From an uncultured Prevotellaceae bacterium (lineage in GTDB: Bacteria; Bacteroidota; Bacteroidia; Bacteroidales; Bacteroidaceae): a stretch of DNA of 64,000 bases. The stretch spans positions 1 to 64,000 of the forward strand of contig CADBHI010000004.1 in NCBI GenBank assembly GCA_902794405.1, read 5' to 3'. Each line of letters starts with the position of its first letter. Positions within the stretch are counted from its first letter, which is position 1. Below, in pieces: positions 47,645-55,597 of this stretch. The notes below the pieces were generated by a model, which worked only from the letters and a program-made list of their open reading frames with translations, had not been told where the DNA came from and made no database searches. The position numbers and the translations under genes are program-made.

Positions 47645-48628
47645 TCATTCCGGGTTATATCCAAAATTGTCGAGTTCGCGCTGTGACGAGCGCCAGTCCT
47701 TATCGACCTTCACAAACACCTCAAGGAAGATGTGCTTATCGAAGAACTTCTCCAAAGCCTTGCGGGCCTCGGTTGAGACCTTCTTCAAAGCCACACCCTG
47801 ATGGCCGATGATGATGCCCTTCTGAGAGTCACGTTCCACATAGATAACGGCATTGATGTGTATCTTTTGGTCATCCTCCTTGAAACGCTCTACCACCACC
47901 TCTACCGAATAGGGAATCTCCTTGTCATAGTAAAGGAGAATCTTCTCACGGATAATCTCCGACACAAAGAAGCGGGCAGGCTTGTCTGTCAGCTGATCCT
48001 TGTCGAAGAACGCCGGACTCTCTGGCAGCAACTCTTGAATACGCTTCAATAATATGTCAACTCCGAACTTGTTCTTAGCTGAGATGGGCAGGATCTCGGC
48101 ATTGGGAAGGAGGGAGTGCCAGCGGTCGACGATACGGGCAAGAGCCTCCCCAAGCCCCTCCGAAGGAGGGGGTGTCTGTTTACCAGAAGATGCTCTCCTC
48201 CCTTTTTGAGGTAGCTCAACATCCCCTCCTTTGGAGGGGCTTGGGGAGGCCTTTAGCTCATCAATTTTATTGATCAGCAGGATGACGGGAATCTGCATTT
48301 TCTGCACCTTCTCCAGGAACTCCATGTTCTTCTCAGGGTTCTCCACCACGTCGGTGACGTAGAGCAGAATGTCGGCATCTGTCAATGCCGACTCCGAGAA
48401 GGCGAGCATCGACTCCTGCAGTTTGTAGTTAGGTTTCAGCACGCCTGGAGTGTCAGAGAAAACTATCTGCATGTCAGGCGTATTAACGATACCCATAATG
48501 CGATGACGGGTAGTCTGCGCCTTAAAGGTTGCAATCGAAATACGCTCACCAACCAACTGGTTCATGAGCGTACTTTTACCTACATTGGGATTTCCAACGA
48601 TATTTACGAATCCTGCTTTATGCATCAT
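47645..48628 (-). CDS. era: Era GTPase with an in-frame palindromic insertion
   Basis: This 327-aa 16S rRNA-binding GTPase acts in 30S assembly. The G domain has G1 '[14 protein letters not shown]', G3 'DTPGVL' and G4 'NKID' (residues 120-123). The C-terminal KH domain includes 'VVERFKEDDQKIHINAVIYVERDSQKGIIIGHQG'. Residues 127-161 (start ASPSPSKGGDVELPQ, end PSEGLGE) are an extra 35-residue stretch encoded by a 105-bp inverted-repeat element at 48145-48249; without it the protein would be 292 aa, the usual length. The insert lies in a loop just past G4, so the enzyme probably still works. ATGs at 48628 and 48625 are equivalent start options. It is followed by the OMP gene with an overlap. 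Confidence 0.95.
   Translation of the reverse strand: MMHKAGFVNIVGNPNVGKSTLMNQLVGERISIATFKAQTTRHRIMGIVNTPDMQIVFSDTPGVLKPNYKLQESMLAFSESALTDADILLYVTDVVENPEKNMEFLEKVQKMQIPVILLINKIDELKASPSPSKGGDVELPQKGRRASSGKQTPPPSEGLGEALARIVDRWHSLLPNAEILPISAKNKFGVDILLKRIQELLPESPAFFDKDQLTDKPARFFVSEIIREKILLYYDKEIPYSVEVVVERFKEDDQKIHINAVIYVERDSQKGIIIGHQGVALKKVSTEARKALEKFFDKHIFLEVFVKVDKDWRSSQRELDNFGYNPE
48145..48249. mobile_element. 105-bp palindromic element inserted in frame in era
   Basis: Terminal inverted repeats are perfect over 17 bp (CCTCCCCAAGCCCCTCC at 48145-48161, complement at 48233-48249) and extend to 28 of 30 matches (48145-48174 with 48220-48249). Inside each is another hairpin (CCCCTCC..GGAGGGG). 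The length is exactly 35 codons and the era frame stays open. It resembles the small GC-rich palindromes common in intergenic regions of this phylum. No target-site duplication is obvious. Confidence 0.85.
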
Positions 48629-48644
48629 TCTTCATTTTTACTCT

Positions 48645-49652
48645 TCACTTTTCGCCTGCGTCGTAAGCCCACTTGTAATAGATTGCGCCGTGGACGAAGC
48701 CAGCACCAAAGGCGGTAAGCAACATATTGTCACCTTTCTTCAGCCGTTCTTCATTCTCCCACATAGCCAGCGGTATCGATGCAGCAGAGGTGTTACCACG
48801 ATGCTCGATGTTGACAATCACCCGCTCCATCGGGACCTCCAGTCGTTTGGCCACTGCTTCAATGATACGCATATTGGCCTGGTGAGGGATAATCCACTGG
48901 ATGTTGGTCTTGTCCAAACCGTTTCGTTCAGCAACCATTGCACAGTCATCGCTCATATTTGTCACCGCATAGCGGAAAACCGTGCGTCCCTCCTGATACA
49001 GGAAATGCAAACGGTGATCTACCGTGAAGTGACTGGCGGGACTGACAGAGCCTCCAGCCTTCATGTGGAGGAAGGGCAAGCCTTTGCCGTCGCAACGAAG
49101 ATAAGAATCCATCAAGCCGATGTTATCTTCTTCGGTAGCCTCCAATAGTACCGCAGCAGCACCGTCACCAAACAACGGACACGTCTGACGATCCTTATAG
49201 TCGACGATTGACGACATCTTGTCGGCACCGATGACGATAACCTTCTTCAGTCGGCCGCTCTGAATCATCATGGAAGCCTGATCCAATGCAAAGAGGAAAC
49301 CACAGCAGGCTCCCCAGAAGTCAAACGCAAAAGCGTTCTTCAGGCCTATCTTTCCCAAAACGATACTGGCTGTCGACGGAAATTGGTAGTCGGCGGTTGA
49401 AGTGGCAACGATAAGAGCATCAATCGTATCGGGGTCAACACCCGTTTTCTGAATAAGCTGCTTGGCAGCCTTTCGCGCCATATAGCTGGTACCGAGACCT
49501 TCCTCAACCAGAATACGGCGCTCCTTGATGCCCACACGCGTCATAATCCACTCATCGTTGGTATCCACCATGCGCGACAATTCCTCATTGGTGAGGACAT
49601 AGTCAGGCACGTAACCGCCAACGCCAGTGATAATCGCGTTGATTTTGCTCAT
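48645..49652 (-). CDS. fabH: 3-oxoacyl-ACP synthase III (FabH)
   Basis: This 335-aa ketoacyl synthase starts fatty-acid synthesis by condensing acyl-CoA with malonyl-ACP. The catalytic Cys is in '[15 protein letters not shown]', the His in '[15 protein letters not shown]' and the Asn in '[16 protein letters not shown]'. The N-terminus [17 protein letters not shown] is typical. The length is normal. It overlaps the rpmF stop by one base and is followed by era after 16 bp; rpmF-fabH linkage is common in bacteria. Confidence 0.96.
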   Translation of the reverse strand: MSKINAIITGVGGYVPDYVLTNEELSRMVDTNDEWIMTRVGIKERRILVEEGLGTSYMARKAAKQLIQKTGVDPDTIDALIVATSTADYQFPSTASIVLGKIGLKNAFAFDFWGACCGFLFALDQASMMIQSGRLKKVIVIGADKMSSIVDYKDRQTCPLFGDGAAAVLLEATEEDNIGLMDSYLRCDGKGLPFLHMKAGGSVSPASHFTVDHRLHFLYQEGRTVFRYAVTNMSDDCAMVAERNGLDKTNIQWIIPHQANMRIIEAVAKRLEVPMERVIVNIEHRGNTSAASIPLAMWENEERLKKGDNMLLTAFGAGFVHGAIYYKWAYDAGEK

Positions 49653-49843
49653 TATTCAGCTACTTCGTCCTCTTTCTTGATAGCAACCTTACCGCGGTAG
49701 TAACCACAAGTGGGGCATACTGTGTGATACACATAGTAAGCACCGCAGTTGGGGCATACTGCCAACGTAGGAGCTACTGCCTTGTCATGAGTACGACGCT
49801 TCAGGGTACGAGTCTTTGATTGTCTTCTTTTAGGATGTGCCAT
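49652..49843 (-). CDS. rpmF: Ribosomal protein L32
   Basis: This 63-aa 50S subunit protein begins [17 protein letters not shown] and has the zinc-ribbon Cys pairs '[20 protein letters not shown]'. The length is normal for this phylum. It is located 21 bp after the DUF177 gene and overlaps the fabH start, the standard DUF177-rpmF-fabH order. Confidence 0.98.
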   Translation of the reverse strand: MAHPKRRQSKTRTLKRRTHDKAVAPTLAVCPNCGAYYVYHTVCPTCGYYRGKVAIKKEDEVAE

Positions 49844-49864
49844 AATTCTGTTACCTTTTTAATT

Positions 49865-50386
49865 TTAAACCTTTAAATTCTTCAATTTCTCCCAGCGGGG
49901 GTCAATAGCCTGGCTGGACTCCTCATCACCGCTTCGGTCGGCTGACAGCTCTTCCAGAGCCTTCGTCATAGCAGGATTGCACTTACCAGTTGCGTGCACA
50001 TGCTGGATGGGTATGGCCAATGCTATAAACTCATAAATGAACCATGACGTGTCGAGTATTCCTTCGTTCTCATCCACAATCACGGTATCATCATCCTCTG
50101 AGTTGGTGCTTCCGAACTTTACCACCAGATGGTTGTCAGTCTCTATCGGCTGCTCCATCAGGTCGAGACAGCGGTCGCACGTAATGTATACAGTGCCGAC
50201 GGTATGGAACTGAAACTCAAAAAAGCCGGATGCCTTGCGTATAGACAGCGACACATGCAACGTTCCGCTTTCCACTTCCGTCTGGTCCAAGGCGCTAAAG
50301 AAACCATTATCCAAGTCGTATTCCAAGGTTGTCACCTCGGCTGTCAGGCCTTTCAAATCTATCTTAAAACGCTCTAAACTACACAT
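49865..50386 (-). CDS. DUF177/YceD-family protein
   Basis: This 173-aa protein belongs by context and pattern to the YceD family, linked to 23S rRNA metabolism and usually placed before rpmF. The key motif is 'CDRCLDLMEQPIETDNHLVVKFG', a Cys pair near the middle; it ends 'DPRWEKLKNLKV', also typical ('DPRW..L..L'). The ATG at 50386 is used, because the promoter -7 box at 50406-50413 excludes a start at 50416. It heads an operon of eight genes ending at 43490. Confidence 0.9.
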   Translation of the reverse strand: MCSLERFKIDLKGLTAEVTTLEYDLDNGFFSALDQTEVESGTLHVSLSIRKASGFFEFQFHTVGTVYITCDRCLDLMEQPIETDNHLVVKFGSTNSEDDDTVIVDENEGILDTSWFIYEFIALAIPIQHVHATGKCNPAMTKALEELSADRSGDEESSQAIDPRWEKLKNLKV

Positions 50387-50405
50387 ATACACACTTTTCG
50401 GGCTG

Positions 50406-50437
50406 CAAAGGTACAAAGAAATGAGGAAATAGCCAAA
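50406..50437 (-). promoter_or_regulatory. Promoter of the DUF177-rpmF-fabH-era-der operon
   Basis: The minus strand has TTTG (50434-50437), 20 nt and TACCTTTG (50406-50413), with the ATG 20 bp downstream. It is the only good promoter seen for the eight-gene run down to 43490. Confidence 0.82.
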
Positions 50438-50453
50438 TATTTCCCTTATTTTT

Positions 50454-51611
50454 TTATTTTTTCAACTCTATACGGAACGTTGTTCCTTTGCCGACTTCCG
50501 ACGATTTCACATAGATTCGTCCCTTGTGGTATTCTTCCACAATGCGCTTAGCCAGCGACAGTCCGAGTCCCCATCCTCGCTTCTTTGTCGTGAAGCCTGG
50601 CGTAAAGACGTTGTTCAAATCCTTCTTGCGAATGCCCTTACCGTTATCGGAAACTTCAATGACCACACGCTCCGGCTCTTCTATCAGCGTCAGGACAATG
50701 CGGCCAGAGCCTTCCATCGCGTCGACAGCGTTCTTGCACAGGTTCTCAATCACCCATTCGAAAAGCGAAGCATTCATCCTCACCACCACATCATGGTCAG
50801 GCAACTGGCGTACCATCTCTACCTTCTTCGATGTACGACGGTCCATATAGTCTACCACATGTGCCAGCACCTCGTTCATCGAGGCATCCACAGGCTCTGG
50901 AAGTGAACCTATCTTCGAAAAACGTTCAGCAATTCGTTCCAGGCGTTTTACGTCCTTATCCATCTCAGGTATCAGGTCATCCTGTGGATAGTTTTCCTTC
51001 AGAATCTCCACCCAGGCCATCAGACTTGAAATAGGTGTACCCAACTGATGGGCAGTTTCCTTCGACAGTCCCACCCACACCTTATTCTGCTCCGCCTTCT
51101 TTGACGACAGCAGGGCAAAGATGGCCACCACAACAAAGATCATCACAATGCCCAACTGCACGTAGGGCCACTGCGTCAGCCGCTTCAGCATCGTCGACTC
51201 GTCGTAGCATACCAGCTGGTAGTCAGCCGAATCGCCATATTCAATCTTGATATAGTCGCCTGCCTGATACATCCGCTGGCCATATCGAGCCACGAAATCT
51301 GCCGAGTCCTGGCTGCCTATATCAATGTTCCTGCAGTCGGTCACAGTACCGTCGGCATTCATCACAATAACGGGAATCGTATTGTTCGACTGTATCACAT
51401 TCAGCACTAAGGTCAGGTCTGTCGTCTCATCGGCATTGTTCAGCGCCTGCAGGGCCTCAGCCCAAGTAACCATCTTGGCACGCTCTTCACGCTGCAGGTC
51501 CCGCACCAAGTAATGCGACACCAGCAACGACACCACGGCTATCACGATAGCCGAGATGACCAGTAGGATCTTAACTTGTCTGATTCTGTCCGTCCATTGC
51601 ATACCATTCAT
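50454..51611 (-). CDS. Sensor histidine kinase, orphan
   Basis: This is a ~385-aa membrane kinase. A short N-terminus is followed by TM1 (ILLVISAIVIAVVSLLVSHYL), a ~110-residue periplasmic region, TM2 (VQLGIVMIFVVVAIFALLSS) and a HisKA-type helix with the phosphorylated His in 'KETAHQLGTPISSLMAW'. The HATPase domain has 'NLCKNAVDAM', 'DNGKGIRKKD' and 'GWGLGLSLAKRIV'. The start is the ATG at 51611 or 51602 (MNGMQW); longer frames are unneeded. No response regulator gene is adjacent. It is divergent from the methyltransferase-like gene. Confidence 0.92.
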   Translation of the reverse strand: MNGMQWTDRIRQVKILLVISAIVIAVVSLLVSHYLVRDLQREERAKMVTWAEALQALNNADETTDLTLVLNVIQSNNTIPVIVMNADGTVTDCRNIDIGSQDSADFVARYGQRMYQAGDYIKIEYGDSADYQLVCYDESTMLKRLTQWPYVQLGIVMIFVVVAIFALLSSKKAEQNKVWVGLSKETAHQLGTPISSLMAWVEILKENYPQDDLIPEMDKDVKRLERIAERFSKIGSLPEPVDASMNEVLAHVVDYMDRRTSKKVEMVRQLPDHDVVVRMNASLFEWVIENLCKNAVDAMEGSGRIVLTLIEEPERVVIEVSDNGKGIRKKDLNNVFTPGFTTKKRGWGLGLSLAKRIVEEYHKGRIYVKSSEVGKGTTFRIELKK

Positions 51612-51665
51612 TATAACGTACAAACAGCTCATTTTATTGCCCAACAGCAAAAAGAGTACCATTTT

Positions 51666-51697
51666 CTTGTATGTATCGAATGTATTTACTACCTTTG
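51666..51697 (+). promoter_or_regulatory. Promoter of the 51706-52795 pair
   Basis: TTCTTG-like (51666-51669), 20 nt and TACCTTTG (51690-51697), only 8 bp before the ATG at 51706, giving a nearly leaderless transcript. Confidence 0.55.
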
Positions 51698-51705
51698 TAC
51701 TCGAA

Positions 51706-52224
51706 ATGAATCGTCTAAAGGGGTTGCTCGTCTGGATAAGGCGCATAGGGCACTGCCGAGGTTTCGGCATCCAGTCGCCTGCTGACTATTGGCTGGTCCG
51801 ATATGTCATCAATGAGCATTGGCCCTACTATCAGTACACTCAGCTTGGGAAAAACGACGACTGGCTGACACAAAAACTGGGGCGACTCCATTTTCGCCTG
51901 TCTAACTGGAGACAGCCAGAGGTTATTACCAGCAACTGCTATCAGGAGTATCTTCAGGCAGGCTGCAAAAAATCCACATTCGGCGACAGCAATCAGCTGG
52001 TATGTATGAAGCTGGGAAACAACTGGCGCGAACAACTGGCTCTTTTATATAATAAGGTGGACGCCCAAACGATTCTCATATTAGAAGACATCTGGCGTAA
52101 CAAGGAAGCATGGCATGAAATCGTAGCTGACGAGCACACCAGCATCACCTTCGACCTCTATTACTGCGGTCTTGTGATGTTTGACAAGAAACGTACAAAA
52201 CAGCATTATATCATTAACTTTTAA
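51706..52224 (+). CDS. Shortened relative of a Bacteroidota methyltransferase-like protein
   Basis: This is a 172-aa protein. The start 'RRIGHCRGFGIQSPADYWLVRYVI' corresponds to the '(R/H)..GHG(I/V)HSPF...' start of a Bacteroidota class I methyltransferase-like family. The end 'LILEDIWRNKEAWHEIV', then 'TFDLYYCGLVMFDKKRTKQHYIINF' matches its C-terminus ('IHRNKEM..W', 'D..D.G...F....KQHY...F'). Between them the SAM-binding core is shortened, and I find no 'GxGxS/G' loop. I infer a compacted, possibly inactive homologue. The cobalamin adenosyltransferase gene follows 7 bp later. The assignment rests on pattern memory alone. Confidence 0.6.
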   Translation: MNRLKGLLVWIRRIGHCRGFGIQSPADYWLVRYVINEHWPYYQYTQLGKNDDWLTQKLGRLHFRLSNWRQPEVITSNCYQEYLQAGCKKSTFGDSNQLVCMKLGNNWREQLALLYNKVDAQTILILEDIWRNKEAWHEIVADEHTSITFDLYYCGLVMFDKKRTKQHYIINF

Positions 52225-52231
52225 TTTAGCT

Positions 52232-52795
52232 ATGAAAATAACAAAAGTGTACACCCGAACGGGTGACAAAGGAACGACAAGCCTTGTAGGAGGTGTGAGA
52301 ATCAGCAAAAGCTCACCTCGGTTGGAAGCTTACGGCACAGTAGACGAACTGAGTGCCCACCTTGGGCTTTTGGTGAGTCTGCTGCCAGAAGGCACCAACC
52401 GTCAGAATCTGATACGGATACAAAACAACCTGTTCAACGTATGTACCCATTTAGCCACCGACCAAAGTCAGACACCACTCTACCCTTCAGCATTTCTGGC
52501 AGAAGGCGAGATCGAGTTTCTTGAAGAAGAGGTAGACCGCATGATGAGTTTATTGCCAGAACGACAGGGGTTCATTCTCCCTGGAGGAACGACGGCAGCA
52601 GCTCAAGCCCATGTGGCACGCACCGTTTGCCGACGCGCAGAACGACGTATCGCCACACTTGCTGAGAACGAAAAAGTGGGTGACGACATACAAAAATACA
52701 TTAACCGACTCAGCGATTTTCTGTTCGTTATAGCCAAAATAATAAATTTTAACAGCGGACAGAGTGAAATAATATGGCAAAACGCTTGCAGGTAA
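52232..52795 (+). CDS. Cob(I)alamin adenosyltransferase (PduO type)
   Basis: This 187-aa enzyme transfers the adenosyl group of ATP to cob(I)alamin to make coenzyme B12. The ATP site 'KVYTRTGDKGTTSLVGG' near the N-terminus and 'YGTVDELSAHLGLL' are diagnostic of the PduO family. 'RTVCRRAERRIA' and 'NRLSDFLFVIAKIINF' are also conserved. The start is the ATG at 52232; a longer frame upstream reaches into the previous gene. It is 7 bp after the methyltransferase-like gene. The strongest B12-dependent candidates are outside this window. Confidence 0.93.
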   Translation: MKITKVYTRTGDKGTTSLVGGVRISKSSPRLEAYGTVDELSAHLGLLVSLLPEGTNRQNLIRIQNNLFNVCTHLATDQSQTPLYPSAFLAEGEIEFLEEEVDRMMSLLPERQGFILPGGTTAAAQAHVARTVCRRAERRIATLAENEKVGDDIQKYINRLSDFLFVIAKIINFNSGQSEIIWQNACR

Positions 52796-52848
52796 GAAAA
52801 AAATGATTACTTTTGCGGCCAAATTTAAAATCGTAAATTACATAAACT

Positions 52849-53070
52849 ATGTATTGGACACTTGAATTAGCATCAAAATTGGAAGACGCTCCCTGGCCCG
52901 CAACCAAGGAAGAGCTCATTGACTACGCCATCCGTTCTGGCGCTCCGCTCGAAGTTCTTGAGAACCTTCAGGAGATTGAAGACGAGGGCGACGTATATGA
53001 AAGTATCGAGGACATTTGGCCCGATTATCCCACGAAGGAAGATTTCCTTTTCAACGAGGATGAGTATTAA
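52849..53070 (+). CDS. DUF2795-family small protein
   Basis: This 73-aa acidic protein starts MYWTLELASKLEDAPWPATKEELIDYAI and contains 'GAPLEVLENLQEIEDEGDVYESIEDIWPDYPTKEDF'-type DUF2795 motifs. It has no signal peptide or membrane segment. It is highly abundant across this phylum, and I know of no established function. A candidate TACTTTTG -7 box lies at 52808-52815. It is followed by the 407-bp leader region of the polysaccharide locus. Confidence 0.85.
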   Translation: MYWTLELASKLEDAPWPATKEELIDYAIRSGAPLEVLENLQEIEDEGDVYESIEDIWPDYPTKEDFLFNEDEY

Positions 53071-53478
53071 GGGAGCATTTTCCTTGTAACTCAGCGAAAG
53101 TCAATATTGTGTGCAGATATGAATTATTTGCACACTTTATTTTTGTGCCATTTTATGCCGTATTTAGTGGCACAACTATACAAAAAATACGGTAGTATTG
53201 CTGATTCTCATGGTTTTTTTGTAATTTTGCACACGTTTTCGATGCTATGCACTTTTATGAGTGATAGAATCGGGTTTTGTAATGTTCACATTGTCTAATG
53301 TGGAAATCCGTGAAGGCGTAGATAATCCTTCTGGCGTTGGACTTACCTCCGATGCATTCCCCGAGGCCGTCAGTTCAAAAACAGGGGTGTCGGTAAGGTA
53401 TGTACATGCCCCTGTCAAGAAGTGTCTACTGTTTGTCGAACCTGCCCAATGCCATTACTGGAGTTATTGAAGTAAAGA
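53071..53478. other. Leader/intergenic region of the polysaccharide locus
   Basis: No convincing gene is seen. A promoter (53198-53229) drives the locus. Structures include TTGTGCCA/TGGCACAA (53143-53150 with 53168-53175) and a CACATTgtctAATGTG hairpin (53287-53302). From ~53303 to 53478 the base composition is more GC-rich than the following genes, as if a gene remnant. Short frames here (for example at 53405-53488, encoding MYMPLSRSVYCLS...) lack recognisable homology or ribosome sites. Confidence 0.6.
53198..53229 (+). promoter_or_regulatory. Promoter of the capsule/exopolysaccharide locus
   Basis: TTGC (53198-53201), exactly 20 nt and TAATTTTG (53222-53229). The first gene starts at 53479, so the leader is ~245 nt, long enough for attenuation control as in other Bacteroidota capsule loci. 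The UpxY-type antiterminator gene is not seen. Confidence 0.65.
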
Positions 53479-54084
53479 ATGGATCATAAGAGAACTCTTT
53501 ATGAGCGAAATGTAAAGGATCGCTCGACTTTACATTATTATATTGGGCTGTTAGCCCGTTGGAAACAGCATTTTAAGTATGTGCGGGCTGTTCGTATTGC
53601 TCGAAAGCGGGGTGCCACCATTGGTGAAGGTGTCATTATGCCGTTATCACTTGCACTCAGTGCCAATAGTAACCTTACGATAGGTGATCATGTGTCTATT
53701 CAGACAGACAAGATAGATCTCCGTTCTCCTGTAAAGATTGGCAGTCATGTGATCATCGGATGTGGCACAAACATCATAACGACCTCACATAATATAGACT
53801 CACCGGATTGGGAACACAAAAAATATGGTATTACCATAGAAGACTACGTGTGGCTTCCAACTAATGTGATGGTTCTGCCCAGTTGTCGAAAGATTGGTTA
53901 TGGAGCAGTGGTAGGAAGTGGTAGTGTCGTAGTCCGGAACATTGAACCGATGTCTGTTGTCAGTGGTAATCCCGCTACTGAGTTTAAGAAAAGGCAATGT
54001 GTACATAGTGATTTGATAGTAGAGTCTCTGCTTGGTGGAGATTACGTAATCTATAAACAGACTTGGGCCTCAAAAGATGTCTGA
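53479..54084 (+). CDS. Left-handed beta-helix acyltransferase
   Basis: This 201-aa hexapeptide-repeat enzyme probably O-acetylates a sugar of the polysaccharide. Helix turns such as 'GATIGEGVIMPLSLALSANSNLTIGDHV' precede the catalytic His in 'IITTSHNIDSPDWEHKKYGITI'. The closing turns 'IGYGAVVGSGSVV' and 'VVSGNPATEF' are typical. The N-terminal ~45 residues are helical and charged. It is the first gene after the locus promoter. Its stop overlaps the flippase start (ATGTCTGA), so translation is coupled. Confidence 0.88.
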   Translation: MDHKRTLYERNVKDRSTLHYYIGLLARWKQHFKYVRAVRIARKRGATIGEGVIMPLSLALSANSNLTIGDHVSIQTDKIDLRSPVKIGSHVIIGCGTNIITTSHNIDSPDWEHKKYGITIEDYVWLPTNVMVLPSCRKIGYGAVVGSGSVVVRNIEPMSVVSGNPATEFKKRQCVHSDLIVESLLGGDYVIYKQTWASKDV

Positions 54085-55597
54085 CAACTTTAACAAAAAC
54101 CGAATAGCAAAGAACTCCATCCTTCTTTATGTCAGGATGCTTTTTACCATGTGGCTGAATTTGTACGCCACACGACTGGTGCTAAAGAATCTTGGTGTAG
54201 ATGACATGGGTGTTTATGGAGTAGTTGGAAGTGTTGTCGGATTATTTGCTGTTTTTTCCAGCGGTATTACAAATACAATACAACGTTTCATTACTTTTGA
54301 ACTAGGGAAGGATGTTGGCAATGTTAATAAGGTGTTCTGCAGTTCGCTTAATATTATCTTTCTATTGTCTACCTTCATCTTTTTACTATTAGAGAGTGTT
54401 GGCATTTGGTTTCTCAACAATCGGGTAAACATTCCCCCATCAAGCATGCAGGCTGCCATTTGGGTATATCAACTCTCTGTGCTTACTTGTATAGTGAACT
54501 TAATTAGCATACCCTATAATGCATTGGTTATTGCCCACGAAAAGATGGATGCATACGCCTTAATATCTATTATACAGGTTATCTTAACATGTGTTGCGGC
54601 GTATTGCCTTTCCCTTTTTGACTCAAAGAGGCTACTTGTTTATGCAGTAATGATGACAGCAATAAGTGTATTAGTACGTTTGTTTTATCAGGTCTATTGT
54701 CATGTAAAATTTGAGGAGTCTCGCTTTCATCTATTTATAGATAAAGGTGTCATGAAACAGATAGGTAAGTTTGCTGGCGTTACCACATTCTCTGGCATAT
54801 TGGAGAGTTTGTATAATCAAGGGATTATTTTAGTAATCAACTGGACGTTTGGGGTGGCTATCAATGCCGTTTATACTATTGCATTGCAATTAAAGAACTC
54901 CGTTCTCTCCTTTACCTTCAACATATTCAAGGCTATGGCTCCTCAAATCACTAAGACTTATGCAAGTGGCGAATTTGAAACCCACAAACGGCTGGTTTAT
55001 AGTGCCAGCAAGATACAGGTTTATATGATATACTTCATAATGATACCCTTTTTGTTTCATACGGAATATATCATGCGTCTATGGTTGGGTAATGTTCCTC
55101 AATATATGGTCTCTTTCGCGCAGGCAACCATATTTCTCAGCCTATTGTATGCAATGTTTGAACCCATCAGGACAGCCGTTCTTGCTACTAACCATATCTC
55201 AAAGTTCATGATCATTCCCAATGTGTTTTATATTCTTTCCCTGCCATTATGCTATTTCTTGGCACTGTGGAGTGTTAATCCTGTGGTATTAATTTTATGT
55301 GTAGTTTCCGTCGAAGTCATTGGTTGTTTCTTACGTACTTATTACGCTCTACGTATAACCCCTCTGTTTTTAAAGGATATTTTGTTAAAGGTAATCTTAC
55401 CGAATGTTAAGGTTGCAGTTGGGAGTGTTATCGCATGTTACCTTCTCTCCAATTATACGAGTGAGAATCTGCATGGTATATTAGTCCTTCTATTTGTGAA
55501 TAGTCTTATCCTCCTTGGAATAATCTATTTGGTTGGAATAAACCATCAAGAGCGTCAATTGGCCAATGACATAATTAAGAATGTAGTAAGACGTTAA
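54077..55597 (+). CDS. Polysaccharide flippase (Wzx/MATE-type)
   Basis: This 506-aa membrane protein with about 12-14 helices flips lipid-linked repeat units across the inner membrane. The N-terminus 'NRIAKNSILLYVRMLFTMWLNLYATRLVLKNLGV' is the family start, and 'YGVVGSVVGLFAVFSSGITNTIQRFI' follows. The C-terminal half continues with hydrophobic helices ending near 'LLGIIYLVGINHQERQL'. The start overlaps the previous stop. The following gene begins on its own stop (TAATG). It fits the Wzx/Wzy-dependent pathway. Confidence 0.9.
   Translation: MSDNFNKNRIAKNSILLYVRMLFTMWLNLYATRLVLKNLGVDDMGVYGVVGSVVGLFAVFSSGITNTIQRFITFELGKDVGNVNKVFCSSLNIIFLLSTFIFLLLESVGIWFLNNRVNIPPSSMQAAIWVYQLSVLTCIVNLISIPYNALVIAHEKMDAYALISIIQVILTCVAAYCLSLFDSKRLLVYAVMMTAISVLVRLFYQVYCHVKFEESRFHLFIDKGVMKQIGKFAGVTTFSGILESLYNQGIILVINWTFGVAINAVYTIALQLKNSVLSFTFNIFKAMAPQITKTYASGEFETHKRLVYSASKIQVYMIYFIMIPFLFHTEYIMRLWLGNVPQYMVSFAQATIFLSLLYAMFEPIRTAVLATNHISKFMIIPNVFYILSLPLCYFLALWSVNPVVLILCVVSVEVIGCFLRTYYALRITPLFLKDILLKVILPNVKVAVGSVIACYLLSNYTSENLHGILVLLFVNSLILLGIIYLVGINHQERQLANDIIKNVVRR

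Noticed and set aside
53261..53470. 69-codon open frame in the leader of the polysaccharide locus
   Set aside because: No recognisable family, weak start context and unusual composition; it may be a remnant but cannot be supported as a gene.
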